Assembly (NCBI GenBank): GCA_020744425.1
Contig: JAGMUV010000054.1
Span: 104,454 to 168,453 of the forward strand
DNA from: Dactylonectria macrodidyma
Lineage: Eukaryota > Ascomycota > Sordariomycetes > Hypocreales > Nectriaceae
DNA: 64,000 bases
Direction: 5' to 3'
Shown: piece after piece, positions 31,601-42,855 of the stretch
Position numbering within the stretch: position 1 is the first letter of the stretch
How the letters are laid out: the number at the start of each line of letters is the position of its first letter
The notes under the pieces: model-generated
Seen by the model: only the letters and a program-made list of their open reading frames with translations
Told to the model about the DNA's origin: nothing
Database searches by the model: none
Translations under genes and position numbers: made by a program

Positions 31601-32793
31601 GACTTGGAGATCTCAGATTTTGGCGGCTCAGAAGCTGGAACGTCGGACTTTACAACCTCAGATTCTGGGACCTCGGACTCTGGGGCTTTGGACTCTGGGA
31701 CCTCTGGTTTCGGTGCCTCAGACTCCGGGGCTTCAGATTTTACTTTCTCAATCTCTGAGCCTTCGGAGGCTTCTGATTTCCGGACCTCAGGTTTCGGTGT
31801 CTCAAGCTCTGGGACTTCGGACTTTTGCTTCTCCAACTCTGAGCCCTCGGGGACTTCTGATTTCGGGAACTCGGACTTGGGAGCTTCAGACAGAGGAACT
31901 AACTTGGGAACGTCGGACTTGGCGGCAGACTGGGGCGCATCTGACGGAGCAACATCTGCAGGTTCGGTGGTTGGCGATCTCTTTGCGTCATCGGTTGGGG
32001 GCACTTCCTTTTGGTCCTCGAAAGCTGGATCGAACTTGGAAACGCTGTCATCAGGCTTGATATCGCCGGACTTGGTGCTGCCGTCCTGCTCTTCCTCGAT
32101 GTCTGCTTCCTTGGTCGTCTCCTCGGGATGGGGAGGGACCTCGGAAAGCTTTTCCCTGGATTCAACGTCGGTCTCCTTACCCGCAATTGAGGGGTCTTGG
32201 TCCTCGTCCTTGAGATTGATCTCAGACGAAGAACCCTTGCCCTGGGCTTCGCGGAACTGCTTCTCCGTCTCTTCGCCTTGGGATGCGGGCTTGTCCTCGG
32301 GCGTGCTGATGGCACCGGGGCCGCTGCCGAAACCTAAGCGGCTGGTGACGGGCTTCATGGTTCTACCGACTGTGTCGTAGGTAGACTTTAACCCTGAAAG
32401 GCCGAAGCCGCTGGATTTCTTGGGCTTCTCGCCTGACTCGGTGGTGTACTCGCTGGGCTCATCTTCCAAGGGTACTGCTTTGCCCAAGACATCGCCAGTC
32501 AAGCTGACGATGTCCCCCGCGGCCGTCACAGTGTTACCTACAAGTTCCTTCGGGTCCTTGGACTCTGAGATCTTGCCAACAGTCTTGCCGGTCTCGTCGA
32601 CCACATCTCCGGTTTCGCTCACGACTCCGACGTCGCTCCGGGGAACTGACTGAGTATCAACTGCGATGGGGACGATGAGTGCTAGAAATGGCGAGGGGAC
32701 GGAGGACCCACCGGGATTGCTCTTCTCATCAAGGGGAGTGTCTATGGGGGTGTCTTTGTTCCAACCCCCGGGGACCGACAGAGGAGCCTGCAT
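28660..32793 (-). CDS. large DUF3659 / LEA-like repeat protein, 1344 aa
   Basis: Three exons: 32793-29083, 29029-28856 and 28809-28660, summing to 1345 codons. Intron 1 (29030-29082) is best read as GC-AG (GCGAGT...ACACAG); intron 2 (28810-28855) is GTCGGT...GTAG. Residues ~55-110 hold a first DUF3659-like repeat. The middle (~290-480) is a low-complexity Ser/Glu/Pro region of SEAPKSEVPE type. About residues 490-1090 hold many repeats with the signature GxxVDxDGDILDRxGNVIGK. The conserved C-terminus reads LTGTITECIDNAKRKIEGMP, LNPLWGLLAEPLFQILAAVG and glycine/leucine-rich helices. Fungal proteins of this type are called LEA-domain proteins, but their biochemical role is unknown. No signal peptide is evident. 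The true start could differ from the ATG used. Confidence 0.85.
29640..31060. repeat. 426-bp tandem repeat within the DUF3659 gene (3 copies)
   Basis: The codons for the IDYSILAG motif recur at about 30067, 30493 and 30919, exactly 426 bp (142 codons) apart. Each unit encodes two DUF3659 repeats. DNA similarity between units is high, with differences mostly at third positions. Confidence 0.85.
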
Positions 32794-33513
32794 GGTTGGT
32801 AGATGTCACGATTCGATAGCTATGCGGATGGCTTTGCTATCGTTGGTTGGGCGTCAAGAAGGATGTCTGGATCATCGTCGCAATCTCTATGAAATGACGT
32901 CGCTTTATAGCGAGGCCTCAGCGAAAACAAGTTTCCACAACTTCCATAAACTCGAGACGATCTAGACGTCAGAGTCAACAGCATGAAGGCGACTATGATC
33001 CTGCTAGGCATGTTCTGGTCGTACGAACCATGATACCGCGCGTCATGAGGAAAATTTACTATTGAAGGGTGTGGTGGTGTCGTTGGATGACGTAAAGACT
33101 TCCACGGACTTACTAGTTCTTGCAAGTGTCCAATGCTGGACGTTTCAAATGATTGGCTCTGGGTGTAAGTGGTCTAGACCTCAATATGCATGAAAACCTG
33201 CTTCTGGGAAGTGGAGACGGTCGATCTTCCACGTGAGGGTGTGGGAGATCGAGATTTGCCGTGGGCTCGAACAAGCGATTGTCAGCTTGTTTCACATGGG
33301 ATTACAGAGTACCCTGCATCGCCTTAAGATGGCCATGGACAAATTGCACGTTTGTCGTCCGTGCACATGGAAAGCCGTTCCAGGCCCACATATTTTGTTG
33401 TTACGAATTTCGTCTGTGCATGCCTGCACACCCTCCCTTGGTTAGCCTCAAGCCAGGGGCGCATCCTTACGACACCATTATGTAATTTAGCAAGAGTGCC
33501 CTGGCGACTGATA
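32794..33513. other. upstream region of the DUF3659 gene, no gene seen
   Basis: About 0.7 kb without recognisable genes on either strand; likely holds the promoter of the DUF3659 gene. Confidence 0.45.
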
Positions 33514-33978
33514 CATGGGCACCCTGCTTTGGATATTCGGGCACCCGAAGGTACATCAGTTTACCCTTCTTAACCTCAAAATCCTGTTGAGAAAGTGCTT
33601 AAAAATGTAAAGATAAGTACCTAGGGAAAGAAAAGGTCATTATTTTAGAAATAAGTCCCTTATGCAGCTTTATTATGTCTGATTCTCATGAGTTTGCGGA
33701 AGTAAGTTTTCGTTGATGTTGTACTCTATATAGTTCTGGCATCAGCAGGCTGGCGCACTCTCTGTAGTACAAACCCGAAGAAATAATTCTTATCACAAAC
33801 TCATAAGGATGAAATTAAATAAAGCTATAATCTATACCAATTTGATTCCTATACTCATACATTCACCTGATTTCCTTTAATCGAATTCTCTTGGTCTTTC
33901 CTAGATGATATTTCAGGGTTCAGAGGAAGCACTTGATGTACCTTCGGGTGCCCAAATATCCAAAGCAGGGTGCCCATG
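33514..33978. mobile_element. 465-bp MITE with 45-bp TIRs and TA flanks
   Basis: Terminal inverted repeats of about 45 bp start CATGGGCACCCTGCTTTGGA at 33514 and match the reverse complement ending at 33978 with one mismatch. TA flanks both sides (33512-33513 and 33979-33980), as expected for a Tc1/mariner/pogo-type non-autonomous element. The interior is AT-rich and non-coding. The right TA runs into a (TAG)n tract of a LINE tail. Confidence 0.85.
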
Positions 33979-34029
33979 TAGTAGTAGTAGTAGTAGTAGA
34001 TTTATTACGCCCGGGAGAACGGATCTCAT
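33979..34029 (-). mobile_element. LINE 3'-end remnant with (CTA)n tail
   Basis: TAG repeats followed by ATTTATTACGCCCGGGAGAA match the 3' end of the LINE copy at 63285-63340. In minus-strand sense this is AATAAAT followed by a (CTA)n tail. The remnant stops at ATCTCAT, precisely at the left end of pB-2. Confidence 0.8.
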
Positions 34030-34119
34030 CTCCTGAGTGCGCAAACACCTCCAACCAGGTCACGACGAGGGGTTCGATCCAATCAGAAGGCGCCAAAAAA
34101 AGGGTACATAATTCCTCTG

Positions 34120-36351
34120 CTAAATTAGGTGGTGATAGAAGTCCCAACAATGCTTCGTATTACAAATCGCAACATCACAAATACGGCATCCGTGAGAGGT
34201 CTGACTCCGCACATCCGGCCTCTTCATCTTCTTCTTTTCCTCATTGCCGCTGACCTCCGTAAGAGGGCTCCATTCCGGGGCTCTTACTCTTAGCTGCCCC
34301 TGCCGACAGCCCTGACAGGCTAGGCAATCTGACTTTACCTTGCGGTTGACATGATTGATCTTGCGATCGATGTGTTCCCTCTGTAATTCGGGTTGTTGTA
34401 GATCACGCTCGTCTCCGGCTCGGTAATGCCTCCTTGCTTGACTGTTATGGCCGTAGGTATTAAATAATTCGTTATAAATGCACTCTCGCCACTCCCTTTG
34501 ATTCGTATATCTCTTCCAATTTGGCTGCGGTCCGTGAAGTTGAGCAATATAGCTGTTAACGAGGGCCACGTCAAGGAGGAAAGTCCATGCAAGTGCCTGC
34601 CACGCACCACGGCGTAGGGGATGATCGTACTTATAATATGACCTCAATTGGTCACCACGGTCAACGTGATTCTTTTGGTCGTTATAAGTAGCAGCCACTG
34701 TCGGTATGTTGATCTCTTTGGTAGCTTCGTTACCAAAAAAACGCTGTATTGGCTTGGCTTCTGACTTCCGTGATGACGGCTTCTTCCTCTGCCGGACGAC
34801 ACGCTCATCGTCGGCGCCGGTAAACACGGTAGTTAAAAAATAACACAAGCTTGTTGTCTTTCCAGGCGATTTGGTTGACCTATAGATATAGAACGAAGAC
34901 GAATTAGTAGGGATTTCTCAGCTAAAAGTGTCTGAAGCTAGTACTGTAACGGGTCAGGCCCACTTGGCTGGCGGCTCTGCCGCCAAGCCCGAATTCTTCT
35001 CCACAGCGCCATCGAGTCGATTCTCGAATCTTCTATATTAAAGAAGATATAACGCTTCACGCACCCAGTTTGTATTTAGATTCTTTCCTTTCTTCACCTT
35101 GAAAGTAAACAGCATAGGGACTAGTTAGTTGAATCAACTCGCTAGAAGCCTTTCACAAGTACCTGGTTGTCAGGGGTTGGGATCGCCTTGACGGTATTGA
35201 ATTCGTACATTTTTTTGACCTTGCCGTCATTATTCTTATCATCCACTAGTTCCTGGTTGATGCCGCTATTTGTACGAGCCGTGCCTGTGGCACCGAAGCC
35301 GTGGCTGCGGAGGTTGCGGAAGAGGGGAGACGATGAGAAAAGGTTATCCACAAATACGTGATATCTCGCTTCTGGCAGCACATTTGTAAGGGCAACGACG
35401 ACAGCTTGAGTCGAATTCGGTGTGAAAGACTTGTCTTCTGTACTAGGGGCTTTCTTTGGCTGTGACTTTTCTTCGCTTGCTTGGCCGACCTCGTGATGAT
35501 GACTTCTGCGTTGAAATTTCATCGCCAACGGCACCATGCGGTTTCTCCTTGACGTGCCAAATCCACCGAAAAAAGAAGCCGCATTGGGCGATAACCCATA
35601 TCTTGAAGCCCACGGGGTCAGGCTTGCTTTTGATAACCGTTATGTCGTCGCTTTTGCCGGTATAACAGATCATACACTCATCGACGGCAAGGTGAGACCC
35701 GGGCCGGAATATCTGCATGGATACGGCTTGCATATGGTCAGACCACTCTTCAACGCATTGGAATACCTTCGGAATAGGTACAGTTTCGTCATATTTGGTG
35801 TGGTCAAAGGGACGAAGGTGCCTGTGGATAAGCTGAAACTTGCTGTATGAGATGAACTTGATAAATGAGTGCGCAGGACGTTGATCACCGGGCTTGGGGG
35901 GTTTCCAATAGCCTCGTATCGTCTTTTCTTTATGCACACCCATATAAATTAGCGCACCAATCGTCGATAACACCTCTGAGACCGTTGTTCCTTCCCATTT
36001 GTGTAGTTTTGAAGTCCGCTCCATCGGGGTATTCCAGCTGTCAATAACGCCGTTTTCTTTGAGCCACGTGATCCAGGAATTTGTGTAAGATACCCATTTC
36101 TCAAAGAGTGATATGGGTAGAAAAGGCTGGAATAGTTGTAGAGGCGTTGGAGGCAGTGTGTTAATGTGAAAAGGGCGTGTTTCTACGTGGAAAGGCTCGA
36201 AGTTGGTGCCTCGATCATTTTCAGCCGGAAAATCAACGGCGCGCGTAGGGCCATTTGGCCACAGGCGGCGACTGTGCTCCTCCCTGATAAAGCTCCTGTC
36301 ATCATAGGGGTTGATGACCCGTATCTCTTCTAGAATCGGAGGGGAAGTCAT
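34120..36351 (-). pseudogene. piggyBac-like transposase of pB-2, doubly frameshifted
   Basis: Same gene as in pB-1 read on the minus strand, from ATG at 36351 to stop at 34120. The AAAG duplication after SKRRKVTAK shifts the frame in exon 1, so that the ORF ends shortly after 35443 and a second ORF covers the rest to 35142. Exon 2 (34120-34848) again follows a T6/A6 run (34835-34840) that is one base too long. Otherwise the aspartates and the cysteine finger are as in pB-1. Not functional. Confidence 0.85.
34945..35157. repeat. solo LTR inside the pB-2 intron, 5-bp TSD AGTAC
   Basis: 213 bp from TGTAACGGG to TTTCACA, flanked by AGTAC at 34940-34944 and 35158-35162. It is the reverse complement of the LTR in pB-1 at the same place, so the LTR insertion came before the duplication of the host element. 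Confidence 0.85.
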
Positions 36352-37215
36352 TGATGAAATCAAAATAATTTGATGGTGTTTAAGGTGGGAAATAGCATTA
36401 ATTTCTTATCGGATTAAACTTTTCGTACCCCTCACGTACTTCCGAGGTGCCCGTGATCATGTGGGGCGAGGTACGCCTTGGAGGTGTTTGCGCACTCAGG
36501 AGATACGTGAAAATAGCATCAAACCTGAGAATACCTGGAACTTCGATGAGACGGGCTTTATGATCGGATATCTCCAAAAAGGCACATTCGTGTGGACTTT
36601 TCAGGAAGTTGAACAGCCCGTTCTAACTGACGCACACACTACAGTCGGTGTGACTGCGGTTGAGTCGATTTCGGCTGCTGGTGACACTATTCCGCCTTTT
36701 ATTATACTACCCGGTGTCAACATTCCCGTCAAATGGGTCCGTAACCGGCTCAGTGACGATATTATGATCACAACTAGCAGTAAGGGCTACATCAATGACA
36801 TCACGGCTTTCGAGTGGGTTGTGCATTTCGAGCGACTTACACGGCCTTCTAACCCGGAAGAGAAGCGGCTTCTTCTTATGGATGGGTGTGAAAGCCACTT
36901 TACGCATGAAATCTTCTACCATCCATAACCCCTCTTTCGGCATACCCCCTCTTTCGGCAAGCAAAATAAAAAAAGTTTCACCAAAACTCACCAACTTCAC
37001 TTATACCAGAATTGTCCAAAGTAAATAGCTACTTAGAGGACAATGCCTCTATCGATTATAGAAATGATTGGAGTTAACGACTTTAGCTCTCTTAGGCTGT
37101 GCGGGGTACGCGATCTATGCATGCTGTGCTATGGAAATAGTGTTGGTTTAACCATCAAACTCCTCACCGCTCTTTCCCGTGTTTTTTGACCTTTGTCTGC
37201 GACAACGACAAGAAA

Positions 37216-39890
37216 ATGCCTAGGTCGAGACCTCGATGGAAATATACAGAGGAAAACATGGCAGAGGCTATCTTGGATGTCACTGATGATGGCGTTTCAC
37301 CTCCTCAAGCCGCTCAGAGACGGGGAGTGCCTCGAAGCACTCTAGTCGACAGACTTAACGGCCGCGGGGCCGTTAAAGAGCAGATCCACCCTCATCGACG
37401 CTTGTCCAAGAACCAAGAGGATAGATTGGCTGCCTGGATACTCCGGCAGGAGTCCTTGGGCTACGCTCCGTCCCACAGTCAGATTCGCGCCTATGTCATG
37501 GGCCTGCTGAGACAGCAGGGCGAACATCCCGACTTAGGACGCAACTGGGTGATCAAGTTTATCAGTCGCCGCGCAGATCTAAAGACCAAGATGGGTAGAC
37601 GTCAAGAAGCCAAGAGGTTCGACTCTTTCACGCCCAAAGCGGTTCATTGGTACTTTGATATCAGGGAGGGCCAGTACGGCTGGATCAAGCCCGAAAACAC
37701 CGTCAACGTTGATGAAGGAGGCATTATGACTGGTTTCGGCAAGCATATACCTATATTCCTTGCCAGTGTTTGAAATTCGACCGACTAATTCTCTTTATTT
37801 AGGCCTGGATAGCCTGGTTGTTGGAAGCGCGGACCCGAAACGGAAGGCATTTCTCAAAGGACCACAAACTCGGAATTGGACTTCATTTATCGAAGCCATC
37901 ACTGCTGACGGCCGCGCTTTGATTCCAGGCATAATCTTCAAGGGGAAAGAACTGCAGAAACAGTGGTTTCTTGACGAATTCAAGGAGATAGCAGACTGGT
38001 ATTACATAACTTCGCCTAACGGATGGACTGACGACCACATTGGCGTTGAATGGCTTGAAAGAGTTTATCTACCCCAGACAATGCCAGCCGACGACTCTGA
38101 CGCGAGACTGATCATTTTAGATGGTCATGGGAGCCACGCAACGGTATGTTCTTCGTTTACCTCGGTTCAAGCTCACTACTGAGTGACGGAAGGATGAATG
38201 GATGGCCACGTGCTTTTTGAACAACGTTTATTGCTGCTATCTGCCAGCACACTGCTCTCATGGACTCCAACCACTTGACAATGGAGTATTCAATGCCTCC
38301 AAGGCCGCATATCGACGAGAGTTGGAAAAGTTCGCTTCATTGACCGATTCCACTCCAATGGACAAGGTCAACTTCATCAGGGTCTACGCCAAGGCGCGTC
38401 AAGTTGGAATGACTAAGAAGAACATACTCTCCGGCTGGAGGGTTACTGGGAACTGGCCGATCTCACGTACCAAGGCACTGAGGCATCCAGAAATCCAAGA
38501 AGATAGGCCAAAGGGCAACCCAAGAGCAACCCCCGAACCCGCGCCGTATTTTGACCAGTGTGTCCAATAGTCAGGTAACGGGAAAAATGGAGGTTGTAAC
38601 GTACCTAACGGTTGGATTTCCAACTTTGTAACGTCCCTAACGGTTGAAAATAAGCCGTTAACGGCTTGTCAAACGTTAACTAACTGGTAACGGTTGGAAT
38701 TTCCTAAATAGGTAACCTATGATAGAAACTCGTTGGTGCTGAAGGGGATTTACACTAAATTAAGCTTTGCAAGCAGTATATTCCCATGTTTCATTCAGGT
38801 TTTATCTTTCTCTCAACTTCTGATAAAGAACAATGTCCAATCTATAAAAAAAATCCGCCTATCGAGCCTCAGTATGCAGAGCGCCGCTATCAAGCTCCCA
38901 CAGGTATAACTCTGCCAGTCTAGCCTCTGCTAGCACAGTATCAGTCATACCGCCGTCACTGTGAGCAATAATCCAGCTAGCCCATTCTCTCAAGTAAAGG
39001 GGTGCAACGTAGGATGTGGCCAGAAGACATTAAATTGAGCTACTTCTTCTATCTAAGAGAGCGACGAAGGTCGGTCTCTTATACCTATGTTCAATCTGAC
39101 GATATCATAGGCAGCAGGCTGCTGCCTGATACTAGTTGTCGTCATTCACGATGATCGTGATCCTTGCGGGACTCCTTGCCTCATTTCTATCCTCATTTCA
39201 ACAAAGAGACGCCGTCTCTGGGCTAGGATCTGAATAGGAAAAACTCGGTCTTTACATCGAGTTGAGATCCACTAATAGGTATCTGGGAGGGTTTTAGAAA
39301 CCCCCCTCTAAATCCAACCGTTAACTAGTTAACTGACAACCTTATAACGTCCCTAACGGTTGAAATGAGGAACTTATAACGTCCCTAACGGTTGGTATTA
39401 CGTAAGCCGTTAACTGGTCCGTTATCCAAATGGTTAACTGACTATTGGACACACTGATTTTGACTCGGACGATACACCACAAACGAGCCGTCAAATTCGT
39501 GATCTCGGGCTGAACAAAACACCAAAGACGCGGAGACGGTACAACGTGATAGCCAAGGGCTTTGAGGCTCAACAGCAGACGGTAGCGGCGCATACGCTGA
39601 GGATTGCTAGCCTAGAGGAAGAATTGGCTCGCTTGCAAAGAGGGAAGAAGAGGAAGGCGGTGCCGAATCCTAACAAACGTTTTATGACTCTTGGGGAGAC
39701 CCTATCCGGTGGAGAAGCTATAATAGAAGAGGAGACCCAAAATATGGCTGTTGGACTGGAATCGGTCTGTTCAAGCGAGCAGGAGTCAGAATCGGAGGCT
39801 GGCTCTGTAATCGAAGTCAGAGAGGAAACCATACCCCGCCAACTCACCACGCGATCAGGGCGGCTTGTCAAAAAGCCCAGGGTACAATAG
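37216..39890 (+). pseudogene. pogo-A transposase, interrupted only by a hAT MITE
   Basis: Exons 37216-37738, 37803-38143 and 38193-38555 plus 39465-39890 give 551 codons, the same as pogo-B. Order: Psq-like HTH (MAEAILDVTDDGVSPPQAAQ), CENP-B-type HTH, then the DDE domain with VDEGGIMTG, LIILDGHGSHAT and HGLQPLDNGVF, and a C-terminal coiled coil (IASLEEELARLQRGKKRK). Intron 1 is GC-AG; intron 2 starts GTATGT and appears to end in AAG. The MITE insertion at 38556-39456 within the codons for YFDSDD introduces stops; no other lesion is seen. Confidence 0.82.
38556..39456. mobile_element. non-autonomous hAT MITE, 901 bp, 8-bp TSD ATTTTGAC
   Basis: Terminal inverted repeats CAGTGTGTCCAATAGTCAG at 38556 and CTGACTATTGGACACACTG ending at 39456. 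The 8-bp duplication ATTTTGAC is present at 38548-38555 and 39457-39464. Several subterminal TAACG(T)CCCTAACGGTTG motifs in both orientations lie near both ends, typical of transposase binding sites in hAT elements. No coding capacity. Confidence 0.93.
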
Positions 39891-41317
39891 ATGAACCTAT
39901 TCGTTATTTATGAACGAAGATTTTGACGCATTTCTATCAATTTGGTCTAGTTCTATGTACGTAAAGTTGGTGATTTTTGGTGGTGGCTTTTTTATTTTGC
40001 TTGCCGAAAGAGGGGTTGTGCCGAAAGAGGGGTTGTGGATGGTATTATTGCAGTCAGCATAACATCGAGCTGTTCCCTATGCCTCCACAACTTACACATT
40101 ATCTTCAGCCTCTCGATGTTGGTGTTTTTAACGCATATAAGCAGTGGCATCAGCATATCCTTTATAGGGAAATTGCTGATGGCGCAACTGACTTTAATAA
40201 GACCGACTTCTTATTCCACCTCCAAGAGATACGGGAACGCACCTTTAAGAAGTCAACCATCCTGTCTGCCTGGGAGAAATGCGGCTTATTTCCTCATGAC
40301 CCATCTAAGGTCCTGAATAGCCTCGTTGATCCGCTGTCATCATTGACTGCCGAAGCCTCCTTAAAGAGTCTTCCAGGTCACGTGGAAATTGGCTCTTCAT
40401 CAGTAATAACTACACCACAACAGAGTCACTGTGATAGCTTCACAACCCCGGTTACGCCGCAGAGGGTGAATTTGATGTCATATGACTGGGCAGAGGCAAC
40501 CACACCACCGCGGAAAATGAAGGTCATTGAGAGATATCAGAACTACGTGATGCTTCGTATTCACACCTCAATTACATCAGGGCAGCCGCTGACCCCGTCA
40601 GTCATGCGTGTATTTGATCACGCAGTCACTGCTAGCAACACCCTTGCATTGAATGGCATTACTGCAACTCAGGAGATGCACCGTCTTAAAGATAAGGCTA
40701 TGAGACGGTCAGCCCTTCAATCACAGACAGGGATTGTAGCAAAATACGGCCCAATTAGCGTCGCTGATGCTAGGCTCCGAGTCTCGAAGGATGAATACAA
40801 TCGACAAGCTGCACAGGCTGATGAGAAGAAGCGGATTTTGAAGAGAGACAGCCAGGATGAAGGTCTCTTTTTACGCCGTTGGCTACGTGATGTCAGGTCA
40901 TATGTCAGGGCTAGTATCACGGCTCTGAAGCTAGAAGTCATCTATTCTGACTCTAGAAGAGCCTGGAAGCCGCTGTTAAAGCTGCGGCTAAAACGCAGCA
41001 ACTGGTGGTCTAAGACAGACCGGCGCTCTCACCTTGCTTTGAGTCAGTGGCTCGCACAGAAATATGCTCTTCATCGCCAGCTTCAACAGCTAGGAATAGG
41101 TGACAACAGATGGCAAGGAACAGGAACCTGGCCGAGAGACTACGACCCGGAAGTGGTCCAAGAGGCAGTCAACTTCGCTATTTTCAACGCACAGGAACGG
41201 GCTCTTGGAAAGAAACAGTTGACTTTGGAGGTTGATGGAGTCGAGTTCATTGCAGAGGACACAATTAATACTAGTCAGGGCGAGTTTCTTGTCCCAAAAG
41301 ACGAAATAGATGACTAG

Positions 41318-42742
41318 AAATGAAGAAAATAGTCATTTGGCAGGTCACTTACACGGCGCACCGGCGCACCGTTTAGAACATACTGATGCAACTTACCCCA
41401 TGCAATCGCTATAATGAAGATACATTGCGCACACCAAATTTTTGGTGTGCATTGATGTACCTCAATTTGGCCGGTCGTTAATAAATCGGCTGGTCAACGG
41501 ACCCCCCGTGAGGGACGAACGGGGGGTTGAGCTGAAGTGAAATGACGACCCCCCTAGTAGTCCCTCAGGCCCGGCCGGCAGGCAGCAAGGCTGGAGCAGC
41601 TGCCGCAAAGTGGGACCCGTTAACGCCAACGCAACGGGTGTAACGACACTTATTACCCTGCTTCCGGCTGCAGTCTACCACGTATTCCTAGACAATCTCT
41701 TTGCTTCCGTACGGCTTCTCCGGGCCCTCCGGAAGCAGCAGGTCGGAGCTTCCGGGACCTGCCGGAAAGACAGTGGGATAGATAAGATCCTCATCGCCGA
41801 GAAGGAAGCAGAAGGCCAGGGTATTCCTTGGGGTCAGATCCATTGCATCCCTACCTTAGATGGGGAGGTATGGTATTGCAAACTGCTTTCTATAGATATC
41901 TCCATACTGATCAATTTGTCTCTTCATAGGTCAACCAATTCACCTGGAAGGATAACGCCCTTGTCCTCTTCTTGACAACCGTCTTCCGAGACGGCCGGGA
42001 GGTTATCCGTCTCCGGCGCCGGCCGGCCGGAAGCTCTGCTGGAAAGCGGGCTGCCCGGAAAGAAGCCTTCGGCCCAGACGTCCGGAAGAACCTCCCGGTG
42101 CCTGAGGCAATTGACGAATATAACCATAAGATGAATGGGGTTGATATAAGTGACCAGATGAGGTCTTATTATCAATACAGCCGCCCTATTCGTCGAGGAG
42201 GCTGGCAAGCCCTTGCTTGGAATTTCCTGCTAGAAGTGATCGTTGTGAATAGCTTCTTCCTGCAGCTCTGGGACAAGCCCGAGTGGCAAAAGGTCAAGAA
42301 CCAGTACCAATGGCGGCGACTGCTTGCATCCCAGCTTATTCAACAGTTTGGACTATTAGCAGGAGGTCGAAGACGTTCACGACCTCAGCGGGCTTCAGAT
42401 AAGAGGAAAACGTCTATTCCTTGGCAGCAACATCGCAAGGGATCAAGGGGGGCTAATTCACCTTGCTCCTATTGCGGTAGTAGGAAAGCATTAAGGCGCT
42501 AGGCTCTAGGCGACATATCTGGGAATAGCCTCACTCAGCAGCCGCAACAGCGAAAAAGGACTCGAAAGGGCTGCTTAGACTGTAACGTACCGCTATGTAT
42601 TGATGGAGATTGTTGGTACCTTTGGCATACCCAAAATCTATAGGGGAATAGAGGTACCTTTAATCTTAGTATATGATTCGATTATTCTAGTGGGCCTATA
42701 AGCCCTGATTGGCAAAAATGGAGCCCATTGGCAGTTGATGGG
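41318..42742 (+). mobile_element. piggyBac-like element pB-E, left end missing
   Basis: The right end reads GGCAGTTGATGGG followed by AT, like the right end of pB-3. No matching left TIR was found between 41318 and 41600, so the 5' half is lost. A hairpin GCACACCAAATTTTTGGTGTGC lies near 41430-41452. The transposase part is described separately. Confidence 0.7.
41610..42643 (+). pseudogene. piggyBac-like transposase C-terminal half (pB-E)
   Basis: Exon 1 part 41610-41867, intron 41868-41929 (GTATGG...ATAG, same position as in the other copies), exon 2 from 41930. It shows AVYHVFLDNLFAS, GASGTCRKDSGIDK, VNQFTWKDNALVLF, NHKMNGVDISDQMRSYYQYS and GGWQALAWNFLLEV. A stop at 42500-42502 precedes the last finger, which can still be read at about 42555-42643 (RKGCLDCNVPLCIDGDCWYLW). 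The first catalytic aspartate region is missing. Codon use is GC-richer than in pB-1 and pB-3, suggesting a different lineage. Confidence 0.78.
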
Positions 42743-42855
42743 ATATTGCCTAAAATTACATACCATCCGTCAAACCGGTCGTTAACCTCCTCTGCACAGT
42801 CAACTTTGGGATAGCGCTTCCACCTGCGAGATTACTTCTGCCATTCTTTGACAAC
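42743..42855. other. short spacer, no gene seen
   Basis: Lies between the pB-E end and the stop of the next minus-strand gene; likely 3' UTR of that gene. Confidence 0.4.

Larger units (their letters stand above)
34030..36502 (-). mobile_element. piggyBac-like element pB-2, inverted near-copy of pB-1
   Basis: 2473 bp, with the same 25-bp TIRs as pB-1 and AT outside both ends. Apart from a 4-bp tandem duplication (AAAG) near 35450-35457 it appears nearly identical to pB-1, including the solo LTR and the T-run frameshift. The left flank is a LINE tail and the right flank a pogo transposase cut in mid-gene. Confidence 0.9.
36919..40042 (+). mobile_element. pogo-like element pogo-A, nested in pogo-C, TSD TA
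   Basis: The inverted ends start CCATCCATAACCCCTCTTTC at the left and, in reverse complement, CCATCCACAACCCCTCTTTC at the right. Each end has two copies of CCCCTCTTTCGGCA within about 40 bp. TA flanks both sides (36917-36918 and 40043-40044). Length without the hAT MITE and one TSD copy is 2215 bp, identical to pogo-B. Confidence 0.88.
36505..41317 (+). pseudogene. pogo/Fot1-like transposase pogo-C, 5'-truncated and split by pogo-A
   Basis: Coding parts are 36505-36918 and 40045-41317; joining them at the TA target restores the frame (EIFYYCSQHNIELFP). Visible are NFDETGF (first D), LLLMDGCESHFT (second D) and YLQPLDVGVFNAY (third D). The N-terminal DNA-binding half is missing because the copy begins exactly at the edge of pB-2. 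After the DDE domain comes an unusually long C-terminus (about 280 residues) with basic and Trp-containing segments (RRWLRDVRSYVRAS, SNWWSKTDRRSH) of unknown role. Removing pogo-A leaves this part fully open. Confidence 0.8.

Noticed and set aside
31355..32380. 341-aa plus-strand ORF rich in Ser/Gly opposite the DUF3659 gene
   Set aside because: Antisense image of the Ser/Glu/Pro repeat region; repetitive codons keep several frames open by chance.
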